Program-made: the position numbers and the translations under genes
Assembly (NCBI GenBank): GCA_031274035.1
Contig: JAISQR010000004.1
Location: 1-36,988 of the forward strand
DNA length: 36,988 bases
Reading direction: 5' to 3'
Source: Treponema sp.
Lineage (GTDB): Bacteria > Spirochaetota > Spirochaetia > Treponematales > Breznakiellaceae
The notes under the pieces: generated by a model
Databases searched by the model: none
What the model was told of the DNA's origin: nothing
Seen by the model: only the letters and a program-made list of their open reading frames with translations
In this document: in pieces, positions 16,684 through 26,373 of the stretch
How positions within the stretch are numbered: the stretch's first letter is position 1
Layout of the letters: each line of letters opens with the position of its first letter

Positions 16684-18657
16684 ATGAATATACGGGAACA
16701 ACTCAACGCCCTTGCCGCTGAACGAATCCTCGTTCTGGATGGCGCTATGGGTTCCATGATACAGACCTTTCATCTTGAAGAACAGGATTTCCGCGGCGAA
16801 CGTTTTTCCGCTCATCCCAATTCCCTCAATGGCTGTAATGATCTTCTCTGTCTTACCCGCCCCGATATTATACGCTCAATACACGAAGCATATCTTAGAG
16901 CAGGCGCTGATATAATTGAGACGTGCAGTTTCAATGCAAACAGAATATCCCTTTCGGACTTTGGCATTGGTGATCTTGCCTACGAAATAAGTGCGGCGGC
17001 GGCTTCCCTTGCCCGCAAGGCGGCAGATTCTTTTTCTACTCAGCAAAAACCGCGTTTTGTTGCCGGTAGTATGGGTCCTACCGCAAAGAGTGCAAGCCTC
17101 TCCCCCGATATAAATAATCCTGCAAAGCGTTCCGTAACCTGGGATGAACTGGAAGAGGCCTATTACCAGAATGCCTGCGGGCTTTTGGACGGCGGGGCTC
17201 AGATACTCCTTATCGAAACTGTGTTCGACACCCTTAACGCCAAGGCCGCCCTTGCCGCCATCGGCAGGCTTCTTGACGAACGCCGCGCTCGGCAGCCGGA
17301 TGCGCGTAACTACTTCGACATTCCCGTGATGATCTCCGCTACGGTGTCGGATAATTCGGGCCGGCTTCTCGCGGGTCAAACCTTGCATGCGTTCTGTATA
17401 TCAATGCTCCATGCAAAGCCCTGGTCTATCGGCCTTAACTGTTCCTTTGGGGCGGAAAAGCTCAAATCTTCCCTTATGGAAATTGCTGGTTTTACGCCAT
17501 GCTTTACCAGCGCCCACCCCAACGGCGGAATGCCGAATCATCTGGGCATATACGATCAGACGCCTGAAAATATGGCTTTTTATATAAAAGAGTATTTGCA
17601 GGAAGGTTTAGTGAATATAATCGGAGGCTGCTGCGGTACTACTCCAGACCACATTACAGCTATTGCCGAACTGGTTCCGCACTACAAGCCCCGCAAGGTT
17701 CCCCGTAAAGATGCGGTCATGTATCTTGCCGGTCTTGAACCGTTCTACCTCAATCCAAATTCTACAAAATGGGGATTCGTACCTATAGGGGAACGCGGTA
17801 ATGTGGCCGGAAGCCGCAAGTTTCTGCGCCTCATAAAAGAAGAGGAATACGATGATGCCGTTAGCATACTGGATGATGAAATAGAAAAGGGCGCTGCAAT
17901 TATTGACCTCTGTATGGATAACGCCCTTCTTGATCCGGTTAAAGCGGTAAAAAATTTTCTCGGCCTGGCTCTTTCCTATCCGGCCGTAGCCTGTGTTCCT
18001 ATTATGCTGGATAGTTCACGATGGGATGTGATAGAAACCGGCCTTAAATTGATTCAAGGGAAGCCTCTTATCAATTCAATTAGTTTAAAAGAAGGAGAAA
18101 TACCCTTTCTGCAAAAAGCCGGACTTGCCCGGCGTTACGGGGCGGCCGTTGTTGTTATGCTTTTTGACGAAAAAGGCCAGGCCGCCAGTTACGAGCGTAA
18201 AATTGAAATTGCAGGACGGTCTTATAAGCTCTTGACTGAAAACGGCTTCCCGCCGGAAGACATTGTTTTTGATCCTAATATACTAACTATAGCTACCGGT
18301 ATTGCCGAACACGACTCGTACGCCCTGGACTTTATCCGCGCCTGTTCCTGGATACGTGAAAATTGTGCATGCGTACAAATTTCCGGCGGAATATCCAATT
18401 TATCTTTCAGCTTCCGGGGAAACAATCAAATCAGGGAAGCCATTCATGCGGTTTTTCTTAAACATGCTGTTGCAGCGGGCCTTAACATGGCTATCGTGAA
18501 CCCTGCAACAATCTTCCCGTACAACGAAGTTGATCCTCTGCTCAGGGAAACCATAGAAAACGTCATCCTCTGCCGTAATCTGGAAGAATCCTCGGAACGG
18601 CTCCTCGCCCTGGCAACAGATCTTAATGATGAAGTAAAAAAAAAATCTCAGGGGTAG
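16684..18657 (+). CDS. metH: Methionine synthase, N-terminal half (homocysteine and folate domains)
   Basis: First 657 residues of cobalamin-dependent methionine synthase, which moves a methyl group from methyl-tetrahydrofolate through cobalamin to homocysteine. Residues about 10-330 are the homocysteine domain with [10 protein letters not shown] and zinc ligands Cys253 (GLNCSFGAE) and Cys316/Cys317 ([10 protein letters not shown]). Residues about 350-640 are the pterin-binding barrel ([37 protein letters not shown]). The frame ends shortly after an A10 run at 18636-18645. The cobalamin and activation domains continue in the other frame from the same point, so this is the front part of one gene. 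No Shine-Dalgarno is evident before the ATG. Confidence 0.93.
   Translation: MNIREQLNALAAERILVLDGAMGSMIQTFHLEEQDFRGERFSAHPNSLNGCNDLLCLTRPDIIRSIHEAYLRAGADIIETCSFNANRISLSDFGIGDLAYEISAAAASLARKAADSFSTQQKPRFVAGSMGPTAKSASLSPDINNPAKRSVTWDELEEAYYQNACGLLDGGAQILLIETVFDTLNAKAALAAIGRLLDERRARQPDARNYFDIPVMISATVSDNSGRLLAGQTLHAFCISMLHAKPWSIGLNCSFGAEKLKSSLMEIAGFTPCFTSAHPNGGMPNHLGIYDQTPENMAFYIKEYLQEGLVNIIGGCCGTTPDHITAIAELVPHYKPRKVPRKDAVMYLAGLEPFYLNPNSTKWGFVPIGERGNVAGSRKFLRLIKEEEYDDAVSILDDEIEKGAAIIDLCMDNALLDPVKAVKNFLGLALSYPAVACVPIMLDSSRWDVIETGLKLIQGKPLINSISLKEGEIPFLQKAGLARRYGAAVVVMLFDEKGQAASYERKIEIAGRSYKLLTENGFPPEDIVFDPNILTIATGIAEHDSYALDFIRACSWIRENCACVQISGGISNLSFSFRGNNQIREAIHAVFLKHAVAAGLNMAIVNPATIFPYNEVDPLLRETIENVILCRNLEESSERLLALATDLNDEVKKKSQG
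18636..18645 (+). other. A10 slippery run joining the two metH frames
   Basis: Ten consecutive A bases. The first metH frame stays open to a TAG at 18655-18657; the second frame is open from 18633, just after a TGA at 18630-18632. The two frames overlap only over this run. One extra A, or two fewer, gives a continuous full-length MetH. This is a typical site for polymerase slippage, phase variation, or a sequencing error. Confidence 0.8.
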
Positions 18658-18737
18658 ACCGTAATTCGGTAATATCTGGACATTCATCTGTTCCAGCCTG
18701 GCGTTCCCTCAGTCCTGATGAGCGGGTTATTCAGGCA

Positions 18738-20417
18738 ATGCTCAAAGGTTTAGATGACTATATAGAACAGGATATACTGGAACTAAGGTCGAAATTCTCC
18801 CGTTCCCTTGATATTATCGAAAATGTCCTTATGAAAGGTATGCAGGAAGTAGGAGATTCTTTTGCTGCCGGAAAAATGTTCCTTCCCCAGGTGATACGGA
18901 GCGCCAGGGTTATGAAGAAGGCTGTTACCGTGTTGGAGCCTTTTATTGAACAGGAAAAGACAAACGATGCGGAGGTTGATAACAAACGAAAAAAAATCCT
19001 TCTTGCCACAGTAAAAGGTGATGTTCACGACATTGGCAAAAATATAGTTGCCGTTATCCTTGCCTGTAATGGCTACCAGATAGTTGATCTGGGTGTAATG
19101 GTCCCCACAGAAGTAATAATAGAAACGGCAATCAAGGAAGAGGTGGACATCATAGGTCTTTCAGGGCTTATCAGCCCCTCCCTGGACGAAATGATCACTA
19201 CCGCCCGCGAAATGGAAAAACAGGGATTGCGTATTCCGCTCCTTATCGGGGGAGCCGCCGCAAGCCTTGCATTTACCGGCCTGCGGATTAGCCCCGAATA
19301 TTCGGGGCCTGTGGTCTATGTCAAAGACGCAAGCGGCTCTGTTGAAACGGCACAGGCTTTGTTTTCGGACATGGATCGCCCTTATTTTCTGGAAAAAGTA
19401 GAAAAAAGTTATCGGGCGGCGGCGGCAAGGCATAGTGTTATTCAGTCTCATATAACCGTTATCCCGATAGAACAGGCGCGGGAAAACAAGATACCAATGT
19501 CTGCGTATATTCCTGTGGAACCTCATGTAAAAGGGATAATCGAATTTCAGGATTATCCGCTGGAACAGGTTATTTATTACATTGACTGGGATAATTTCCT
19601 CTATTCATGGGATTTAGGTAAAAAAGGCAGCCTCGCCGATAATAGCCAAAGGGAAAAAATGGATTCTTCCAAAGCAGAGCTTTTATCGGATGCTCAAAAA
19701 CTTCTTGACCGGATTAAACGCGATAAACTATTAACGTTAAAAGGCGTTATTGGCTTTTTCCCTGCATACGCACAGAACGAGGATATTATAGTATTGGATA
19801 CTGATAAACAGGAGAGATTCTGTTTTCTGCGGAATCAGCAAAAAAAACCCATAGGGGGCGCCAATTCCTGCCTTGCCGATTTTGTATGCCCGGATGCCGC
19901 AACAGGCGCTACAACCGGATGGATAGGCTTTTTTGCCCTAAGCGCCGGATTCGGCCTTAAAGAGGCAGAGCCGGTATATACCGCATCAAACGATGTTTAC
20001 AGTTCCATCCTTCTGGGAACTCTGGCAAACAGCCTGGCGGAAGCCTTTTCCGAAGAGATGCACCTCCGGGTGCGCCGTGAATTCTGGGCTTACAATCCCC
20101 AGGAAAACCTCTCCGTAAAGAACATACTCAAGGGCGGCTATACAGGAATACGACCGGCTTTCGGTTATCCAGCCTGCCCGGATCATCAGGATAAAAAAAT
20201 TGTCTTCAGGCTGCTTGAGGCATCTGAACGTATCGGGCTTGAAATAACCGATTCGGCCATGATCATTCCGGCGGCATCGGTGTGCGGCATGTATCTTGCC
20301 CATCCTGCTTCTTATTATTTTAGTACAGGGGTTATCGGGGAAGATCAGCTTAACGATTGGGCGCTGCGTAAAGGCATTGGCAGGGAAGAAGCTCTTAAAA
20401 GGATGGGACGGATATAG
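18738..20417 (+). CDS. metH: Methionine synthase, C-terminal half (cobalamin-binding and reactivation domains)
   Basis: Second part of MetH, 559 residues from the first ATG, but the same frame is open back to 18633 and the upstream codons encode WRSLSPDERVIQAMLKGLDDY, which is the normal start of the cobalamin cap domain. The ATG at 18738 falls inside that helix and has only a weak ribosome-binding site, so it is unlikely to be a real start. The cap helices are followed by the B12 domain with the cobalt-ligand motif DVHDIGKN (His97 of this frame). The activation domain follows with RREFWAY and GIRPAFGYPACPDH, which bind SAM for reductive methylation, and AHPASYYF. The domain order and residues look functional. 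Confidence 0.92.
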   Translation: MLKGLDDYIEQDILELRSKFSRSLDIIENVLMKGMQEVGDSFAAGKMFLPQVIRSARVMKKAVTVLEPFIEQEKTNDAEVDNKRKKILLATVKGDVHDIGKNIVAVILACNGYQIVDLGVMVPTEVIIETAIKEEVDIIGLSGLISPSLDEMITTAREMEKQGLRIPLLIGGAAASLAFTGLRISPEYSGPVVYVKDASGSVETAQALFSDMDRPYFLEKVEKSYRAAAARHSVIQSHITVIPIEQARENKIPMSAYIPVEPHVKGIIEFQDYPLEQVIYYIDWDNFLYSWDLGKKGSLADNSQREKMDSSKAELLSDAQKLLDRIKRDKLLTLKGVIGFFPAYAQNEDIIVLDTDKQERFCFLRNQQKKPIGGANSCLADFVCPDAATGATTGWIGFFALSAGFGLKEAEPVYTASNDVYSSILLGTLANSLAEAFSEEMHLRVRREFWAYNPQENLSVKNILKGGYTGIRPAFGYPACPDHQDKKIVFRLLEASERIGLEITDSAMIIPAASVCGMYLAHPASYYFSTGVIGEDQLNDWALRKGIGREEALKRMGRI

Positions 20418-20457
20418 TAAAAAACAGGCAGTTACTTAGGACTTTAGTAGTTACAAA

Positions 20458-20494
20458 AATAGCATAAAGCCAACAGAATCAGCTTTATGCTATT
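20458..20494 (-). terminator. Terminator between metH and the sugar kinase
   Basis: Perfect 13-base arms (20458-20470 and 20482-20494; AATAGCATAAAGC and its reverse complement) with an 11-base loop. On the minus strand the stem runs into TTTTT, giving an intrinsic terminator 26 bases past the kinase stop. On the plus strand it lies about 40 bases past metH without a T-run, so it may only weakly stop that transcript. Confidence 0.8.
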
Positions 20495-20519
20495 GAGGAT
20501 AGTCATTACAAAAAATTTG

Positions 20520-21632
20520 CTATCTTTGTATTCTTGCCGAGCCGCCTTGGGCAAAGGCATCTACCTGGTCGAGACTTACCAGAGAGGTATCCCCCGGCGT
20601 GGTGGTGATCATAGCGCCATGGGCCCAGCCGAGTCTGAGGGACTCCTCGGGGCTTTTACCGGAAAGGAGTCCGTAGAAAAGACCGGCGGCAAAGCCGTCG
20701 CCGCCGCCTACACGGTCGTACACGTCAAGCTCGCAGGTAGGGGCCTGATAGCTTTTGCCATCCAGCCAGAGTACTGCACTCCAGGAATGCCGGTTGGTGG
20801 AGTGTACTTCACGCAGGGTAGTAGCCACAGCCTTAATGTTAGGGAATTCCTTAACAACGCTTTCCATCATACCCAAAAAGGCGCTGGGGTCCAGTTTGCC
20901 CTTTGCCTCTACATCCTGGCCTTTAAGCCCCAAACCTTTCTGAAGGTCCTCTTCGTTTCCAACAAGAACATCCACATAACTGGTAATCTTCCGCAGGGTT
21001 TTTGCCGCCCCCACGCTTGCTTGATCTGCTGTAAGCCCCAGTTCAGCGGCGGCAATAGCCCAGAGCTTGGCACGATAGTTCAGGTCGAAGGAAACCACAG
21101 CGCCGGCATCCTTCGCGGCCTGCATTGCTTCAATAACTAGTTCCGAAGTGCTTGGAGATAACGCCGAAAAAATACCGCCGGAATGGAACCAGCGGATACC
21201 TTTACCAAAAAGGGTTTTCCAGTCAAAGCTGCCCGGTTGTAGCTGCTGGGCTGCCTCATTAGCCCTGTTGTAGAAAACTACCGGCGCACGTACACCCTGC
21301 CCCCGATCACTCCATACAATAGCCATATTGGGGCCCCGTACCCCGTCGTGGGCAAAGCGTTTGTAGTACGGTGTAACACCGGCCTTCTGCACAGCATTCT
21401 CAATCCGCCTGCCGATAGGGTAATCGACCATTGCGCTGGCAATTGCCGTCCGCATACCAAAACAGGTTGAAAGATTCGTCGCTACATTATATTCGCCGCC
21501 TGAAACATGCAGCGTATAGGTATCGGCTTCTTTAAAGGGGATTATCCCTGGATCAAGCCTGGTTACAAGCGCTCCCAATGCCAACAGATCGTGGGTTGTA
21601 CCTACCGTTGCGGGGATTGTTAAACTAGCCAT
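20520..21632 (-). CDS. kdgK: PfkB family sugar kinase, 2-keto-3-deoxygluconate kinase-like
   Basis: Cytoplasmic ribokinase-fold kinase, 370 residues from the ATG at 21632, which has GGAGG eight bases upstream (an upstream ATG at 21647 is also open, but the ribosome-binding site lies inside it). Motifs: ALGALVTRLDPG near the N-terminus, sugar-binding SGGEYNVATNLS, and the PfkB signature with catalytic Asp in VGGGDGFAAGLF. The N-terminal pattern and the RGPNMAIVW...VVFYNRANEAA region fit KDG kinases, which make 2-keto-3-deoxy-6-phosphogluconate. It follows gnd by about 46 bases, so both probably share a transcript and serve gluconate/uronate use. The exact substrate is inferred. Confidence 0.8.
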   Translation of the reverse strand: MASLTIPATVGTTHDLLALGALVTRLDPGIIPFKEADTYTLHVSGGEYNVATNLSTCFGMRTAIASAMVDYPIGRRIENAVQKAGVTPYYKRFAHDGVRGPNMAIVWSDRGQGVRAPVVFYNRANEAAQQLQPGSFDWKTLFGKGIRWFHSGGIFSALSPSTSELVIEAMQAAKDAGAVVSFDLNYRAKLWAIAAAELGLTADQASVGAAKTLRKITSYVDVLVGNEEDLQKGLGLKGQDVEAKGKLDPSAFLGMMESVVKEFPNIKAVATTLREVHSTNRHSWSAVLWLDGKSYQAPTCELDVYDRVGGGDGFAAGLFYGLLSGKSPEESLRLGWAHGAMITTTPGDTSLVSLDQVDAFAQGGSARIQR

Positions 21633-21678
21633 ATTAGTATCCTCCAAATTGAATAGTATTGCTGATTTTCCCTAAATA

Positions 21679-23136
21679 TTAAACCGTATAAGTTGAAGCG
21701 GAAGTAGAGCCGCCTCTTCCTGTCCAGTTAGTATGAAAAAATTCGCCGCGGTTTTTATCGATCCGTTCATAGGTATGGGCGCCGAAATAATCCCGCTGGG
21801 CCTGTAGTAAATTGGCAGGAAGACGCTCATTACGGTAGCCGTCAAAGTAGGAAAGTGCGCTGGTAAGGGTTGGGGCCGGAATACCATTGCTTACCGCCGC
21901 TGCAACGACCCGGCGCCATGAAGCCTGGGCGTCTTCAATGATCGACGTAAAGAACGGATCCAAGAGCAGGTTTTCCAGGTCCGGTTTCCGGTCAAAGGCT
22001 TCTTTTATTTTACCAAGGAACACCGAACGGATAATACAGCCGCCGCGCCACATAAGGGCTATACCGCCATTATTCAAGTTCCACTTATACTCCTTGGCAG
22101 CTTCCCTCATCAAAAGATATCCCTGGGCATAAGAAACCACCTTAGCGGCATAAAGCGCCTTTTCAAGATCGCCGATAAAAGCATGCTTTTCCGCATCCAA
22201 AGGTTTGCATATCTTCGGGCCGGAAAAAATCCTGGAAGAACGTACCCGTTCAGCTTTTGCTGCCGAAAGACATCGGGCAAATACCGCTTCCCCAATCAAG
22301 GTCAGTGGGACGCCGAATTCCAGGGCTGCTATACCGGTCCATTTGCCAGTTCCCTTCTGACCCGCCGTATCCAGTATCTTCTCCGCAAGGGGCTGACCGT
22401 CGGTATCCTTAACAGCAAGAATATCCCGGGTTATCTCGATAAGGTAACTGTTAAGATTCCCCTTGTTCCATGTATCAAATACATCGTGCATTTCTTCATA
22501 AGAAAGCCCAAGATAGTTCCTCATTAAATCATAGGTTTCGCAGATAAGCTGCATATCGCCGTACTCTATGCCGTTATGCACCATCTTGACAAAGTGGCCT
22601 GCGCCGTTCTCTCCGACCCAGTCGCAGCAAGGAACACCGCCTTCAACTTTAGCGGCAATAGCCTGTAGGATAGGTTTTACAACAGGCCAAGCCGCAGGGG
22701 AACCGCCAGGCATAATGGAAGGACCGATAAGGGCGCCTTCCTCACCGCCCGAAACCCCCGTACCGATATAGAGCAAACCTTTGGATTCAACATAGGCTGT
22801 ACGCCGTATAGTGTCCTGGTAGTTAGAATTCCCGCCGTCAATAATAATATCACCCTTCTCAAAAACCGGCAATATATGTTCAATTGTATCATCAACCGCT
22901 TCACCGGCCTTTACCATGATCATTACCTTTCGGGGCCGTTTTAACGAGGCCGCAAGATCGGCAAGGCTATGGAATCCCGATATTTTTTTACCCGCTCCCC
23001 GTCCCTGAATAAATGCATCGACTTTAGATGTAGTCCGATTATATACAGCCACAGAAAAACCCTTGCCTTCCATATTGAGAACCAGATTTTCCCCCATCAC
23101 CGCAAGGCCGATAAGACCTATATCCACGTTTCCCAT
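21679..23136 (-). CDS. gnd: 6-phosphogluconate dehydrogenase, decarboxylating
   Basis: 485-residue cytoplasmic enzyme of the oxidative pentose phosphate pathway: 6-phosphogluconate to ribulose 5-phosphate, CO2 and NADPH. The Rossmann motif GLAVMGENL is followed by NRTTSK, the usual NADP-binding stretch. The substrate site shows GTGVSGGEEGA and HFVKMVHNGIEYGDMQ with the catalytic Lys. The C-terminal tail RIDKNRGEFFHTNWTGRGG is typical of the long dimeric form. TAGGAG precedes the ATG. The upstream 140 bases are very A+T-rich and contain TATACT as a likely -10. Length is normal. Confidence 0.95.
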   Translation of the reverse strand: MGNVDIGLIGLAVMGENLVLNMEGKGFSVAVYNRTTSKVDAFIQGRGAGKKISGFHSLADLAASLKRPRKVMIMVKAGEAVDDTIEHILPVFEKGDIIIDGGNSNYQDTIRRTAYVESKGLLYIGTGVSGGEEGALIGPSIMPGGSPAAWPVVKPILQAIAAKVEGGVPCCDWVGENGAGHFVKMVHNGIEYGDMQLICETYDLMRNYLGLSYEEMHDVFDTWNKGNLNSYLIEITRDILAVKDTDGQPLAEKILDTAGQKGTGKWTGIAALEFGVPLTLIGEAVFARCLSAAKAERVRSSRIFSGPKICKPLDAEKHAFIGDLEKALYAAKVVSYAQGYLLMREAAKEYKWNLNNGGIALMWRGGCIIRSVFLGKIKEAFDRKPDLENLLLDPFFTSIIEDAQASWRRVVAAAVSNGIPAPTLTSALSYFDGYRNERLPANLLQAQRDYFGAHTYERIDKNRGEFFHTNWTGRGGSTSASTYTV

Positions 23137-23277
23137 ATCAGATACTCCTAAAAATTAAATTTTCGTTGAAAATTAAAATTAAATCAATTTAGTATACGTT
23201 ATATTTAAAAAAATTGAAAATGAAATTTGCGGATATACTCTATAATTTCCCTGACGATTTCCAGTATCCTGATATGC

Positions 23278-24009
23278 CTACCGCTTAAACCCCTCTAAAA
23301 AAAAATAACAAGCCTCGGCAATGGCAGACTTAAAAATGTCCATAAGCTCGTCATGCGAATAGGAACCCCAGGAAACATGTATCTTTTTCCGGCTATAGGT
23401 ATTAAAATTTTTGTAGTAAATCATTTTACCCGTTCTATCGGTAATGGTAACATTCATAAGTACATTGGCGCGAAAATTTCCATTCTTGCTGATACCGGAT
23501 ACCATTTCCTTGGTAAAGGTAAAATTTACAAACATAAGCGCCTGCGTTCCGGTTTCCTCGGCAATCCTTGCGGCAGCCTTCCTGTTACGGTAATCAATAA
23601 ACCGGTAGCCTGCGGCCTTTGCGGTCTCATTATCCCGCCTCCGGCTTTCAGGCGCTTCAAGATATGCAGCGGCATTTAACACCGTGTCTTTATCCATAAA
23701 AACGGCAAGGCCGCTGCCTGCGATATTTTCGCGGATAAGCAATTCAGCATCATTAATAAGCGTATCGGCCTTGGAAATATCCACCATTGTCTCATCAATA
23801 TTACCGCTTACTGTTTTCCGCAAAAAATCGCCCACTGAACTTGATACGGTAGGGGCTTCCCCTATCCAGTTTATATCGTAATTCGATACTACCGAAACAA
23901 TACCCACAGGATTATAGGGGGAAAAATCCCTTGTTTTATCCAGGGTATAACAACCGCTGAGGATCAGCAAAACCCCGCCAAAGCCTACAAAAAAGCCTAA
24001 TCTCTTCAT
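23278..24009 (-). CDS. Lipoprotein of unknown function
   Basis: 243 residues. The basic start MKRLGF, hydrophobic stretch and LILSGC lipobox (Cys about residue 21) mark an exported lipoprotein. I do not recognise the family. The mature part is mixed alpha/beta, with a region rich in charged residues (about 115-150: ESRRRDNETAKAAGYRFIDY), then strands MFVNFTFTKEMVSG and ANVLMNVTITDRTGKMIYYKNF. That resembles periplasmic proteins that assemble on sheets, but no function can be assigned. It is divergent from the MoxR block and separated from gnd by about 140 bases. The 89 bases between it and moxR must hold both promoters. Confidence 0.8.
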   Translation of the reverse strand: MKRLGFFVGFGGVLLILSGCYTLDKTRDFSPYNPVGIVSVVSNYDINWIGEAPTVSSSVGDFLRKTVSGNIDETMVDISKADTLINDAELLIRENIAGSGLAVFMDKDTVLNAAAYLEAPESRRRDNETAKAAGYRFIDYRNRKAAARIAEETGTQALMFVNFTFTKEMVSGISKNGNFRANVLMNVTITDRTGKMIYYKNFNTYSRKKIHVSWGSYSHDELMDIFKSAIAEACYFFLEGFKR

Positions 24010-24098
24010 ATATTCACCAACTTATCCTAATTTTTAAGCCCCGCTACTCATTTTCGGGGTATCAATATAAATCCATTAACAGGTATACTTATTATACT

Positions 24099-25070
24099 AT
24101 GAAAGACGAACAAGACATAGCCCTATTTGCCGCAAAAATTCGGGAAAATATTGAGAGGGTATTCCTGGGCAAAACTTCTGTCATCAACATGCTGGTAGCG
24201 GCTTTTCTGTCCAGGGGCCATGTGCTTCTTGAGGATGTCCCCGGTACCGGAAAGACCATCCTAGCCAGGGCGTTCGCGGCAAGCCTTAACCTGAGCTTTT
24301 CCCGCATCCAATGTACGCCGGATCTGCTGCCTGCGGACATTCTGGGGGTTTCCGTATGGCAACAGAAGGAAGGCCAGTTTGTCTACCGCCCCGGACCTGT
24401 GCTGAACCAATTTGTGCTGGTTGACGAAATAAACAGGGCAACCCCCCGTACTCAGTCCGCATTGCTGGAAGCAATGGCCGAAGGTCAAATAACCGTTGAC
24501 GGAAAAAAAATACCTCTGCCGGAACCATTCTTTGTACTGGCAACGGAGAACCCTGTCGAATTTGAAGGGACATTCCCTCTGCCGGAAGCCCAAAAGGATC
24601 GTTTTTTGCTTTCCCTTAATATTGGATATCCAGACATCTCCGCCGAAAAACAAATGCTGGAAAATCAACGCCGTATAAGCCACCCGGTAACGGACCTTAG
24701 ACCGGCGGCAGATGCCGTAGAAATTGCCCAACTTCAGGAGGCGGTTACACAAATTCATATAGAAAATACGGTACGGGATTATCTTCTGGCCCTTGTTGAA
24801 AATACCAGAAAGAACGCCAGTCTGCGTATAGGCGTCAGCCCGCGCGGCAGCCTTGCACTCTACCGTTCCGCCCAGGCCTTCGCCGCTATTCAAAAACGCA
24901 ATTATGTTACACCGGAAGATGTAAAGGCTATGGCTCTGCCGGTTTTCCGTCAGCGCGTGCTGCTCTCTTCCGAAGCCTTTGTCAGGGGAATCACCGCAGG
25001 CAGGATCATCAGTTCCTTGCTCGATAGCGTAGAAGTCCCGGAATACCGGAATTTCCATGAAAACCCCTAA
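24099..25070 (+). CDS. MoxR-type AAA+ ATPase
   Basis: 323-residue cytoplasmic AAA+ ATPase of the MoxR/RavA group. Walker A is DVPGTGKT (46-53), Walker B FVLVDEINRATPRTQSALLEAMAEGQ (from 105), sensor 1 VLATENPVEFEGTFPLPEAQKDRF, and a helical lid. MoxR proteins act as chaperones that mature or regulate partner proteins, usually encoded next to DUF58 proteins, as here. There is no Shine-Dalgarno before the ATG; TATACT hexamers at 24084-24089 and 24093-24098 lie so close that the mRNA may be leaderless. It overlaps the DUF58 gene by 14 bases. Confidence 0.93.
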   Translation: MKDEQDIALFAAKIRENIERVFLGKTSVINMLVAAFLSRGHVLLEDVPGTGKTILARAFAASLNLSFSRIQCTPDLLPADILGVSVWQQKEGQFVYRPGPVLNQFVLVDEINRATPRTQSALLEAMAEGQITVDGKKIPLPEPFFVLATENPVEFEGTFPLPEAQKDRFLLSLNIGYPDISAEKQMLENQRRISHPVTDLRPAADAVEIAQLQEAVTQIHIENTVRDYLLALVENTRKNASLRIGVSPRGSLALYRSAQAFAAIQKRNYVTPEDVKAMALPVFRQRVLLSSEAFVRGITAGRIISSLLDSVEVPEYRNFHENP

Positions 25071-26373
25071 CAGTACAGGGAAGGAAAAGGAAGCGGAGGA
25101 TCAGACCGAGGTTAAAAAGGGTCCTGTTTTTTTATTCGCCGCCGGAATCTTTCTTCTGTTTATCATCTTTCTTTTTATTCCAGTTTTCACAGTACAATTC
25201 CTCTCCCTTTTTTTGTTCCTTCTCCTTTTAGGGTCGAAGGCTTACAGTGAATACCTTATCCGCAATCTAAAAATAATCCGCTTCGATTGCGAACTGCGCA
25301 GTTTCCGCAATGAATGGGTACAAATAGAAATTGCCGCGGAAAACCGCGGGATACTTCCCGCCTTTATGTTAGCCCTCAGCGACTCGCCGGGTATGCTGCC
25401 GGTTTTTCGGAATAATAAATCACTGTTCACGCTGAACGGCCGTTCCAGGCTTCTGTGGACATGGCAGGGGCTTTGTACGCATAGGGGTATCTTTATGCTG
25501 GGGCCCGCAAATATCCGTTGCGCGGATCCTCTGGGGCTTTTCCCCTTTCAACTTAAAACTTCTCAAACATGCAAACTTTTTGTGTATCCCTGCGCCTGCT
25601 TTGCTTCGGTTAAGGCGCCCCAAGGTATCCCTCTGGGCGCACTGATCAGCCCCAACCCGCTTTTCGAGGATCTTACCCGCAGTAGATCCCTCCGTGAGTA
25701 CCAGCCTGGCGATGAAATACGGCGGATCAACTGGAAGGCGACAGCCCGGCAATACGGCGGGACATTCCGTTTTATGATAAATGAATACGAGGCTGCCTTC
25801 TCCTACCCTCTGGTAATCTTTCTTAACCTATCCCCGCAGGAATATCCCCTTAAAAACCGGGAACTTTATCTTGAGAGGGTTATAGAAACAGCCGCAGCGC
25901 TCTGTTTAATGGCAGGCCGCGACCGGCAGGAATTGGGTATTATCTTTTATACTTCATCCAGGGCGGACGGCCTTACACTGATTGAAAGCGGTCCTCTAAC
26001 CATTACCCCTATTCTTGAACGTCTTGCCGGTCTGGAACGCTATTATGAGTCAGGGCAAACAAACAAAGCCGGTGAAACGCTCAATTCAAACGAAACAACT
26101 TCATCTTCTTCAACCTATACAGAAGGGGCGGCGCATAAACTTCATAACAGTGCGGAACGCATGCTTGAGGCGGGAAAATTTCTGCCCTACGGAACCCGGC
26201 TTATATATACCGGTTCTAAATTAAGCAATGAAGATTATATTCTTATCAACAGCCTTAAAACTTACCGGTTTTCTTTGGAATTTTTTATTATTGATGAACA
26301 AGTCTTATCACCGTTGGTTCCGGGGAATTCCCCACTGTACCAAATTAAGGAACAGGGATATGAGATTATCTAA
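25057..26373 (+). CDS. DUF58 domain protein
   Basis: 438 residues. Two close hydrophobic segments near the N-terminus (about 25-65) anchor it in the membrane. The DUF58 signature is clear: REYQPGDEIRRINWKATARQYGG at about residues 213-235, followed by a von Willebrand A-like half (YPLVIFLNLSPQEY and a C-terminal Rossmann-like part). DUF58 proteins are standard partners of MoxR ATPases. A Ser/Thr/Asn-rich segment (about 340-360) looks like a flexible insert. Gene overlaps on both sides point to one translationally coupled operon. Confidence 0.9.
   Translation: MKTPNSTGKEKEAEDQTEVKKGPVFLFAAGIFLLFIIFLFIPVFTVQFLSLFLFLLLLGSKAYSEYLIRNLKIIRFDCELRSFRNEWVQIEIAAENRGILPAFMLALSDSPGMLPVFRNNKSLFTLNGRSRLLWTWQGLCTHRGIFMLGPANIRCADPLGLFPFQLKTSQTCKLFVYPCACFASVKAPQGIPLGALISPNPLFEDLTRSRSLREYQPGDEIRRINWKATARQYGGTFRFMINEYEAAFSYPLVIFLNLSPQEYPLKNRELYLERVIETAAALCLMAGRDRQELGIIFYTSSRADGLTLIESGPLTITPILERLAGLERYYESGQTNKAGETLNSNETTSSSSTYTEGAAHKLHNSAERMLEAGKFLPYGTRLIYTGSKLSNEDYILINSLKTYRFSLEFFIIDEQVLSPLVPGNSPLYQIKEQGYEII

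Noticed and set aside
24261-25058. Minus-strand 265-codon frame
   Set aside because: Antisense to moxR; Cys/Arg/Gln-rich shadow translation.
26228-26359. Longer N-terminus for the DUF4129-like protein
   Set aside because: Would overlap DUF58 by about 145 bases; the ATG at 26360 gives the same 14-base overlap style as the preceding gene pair.
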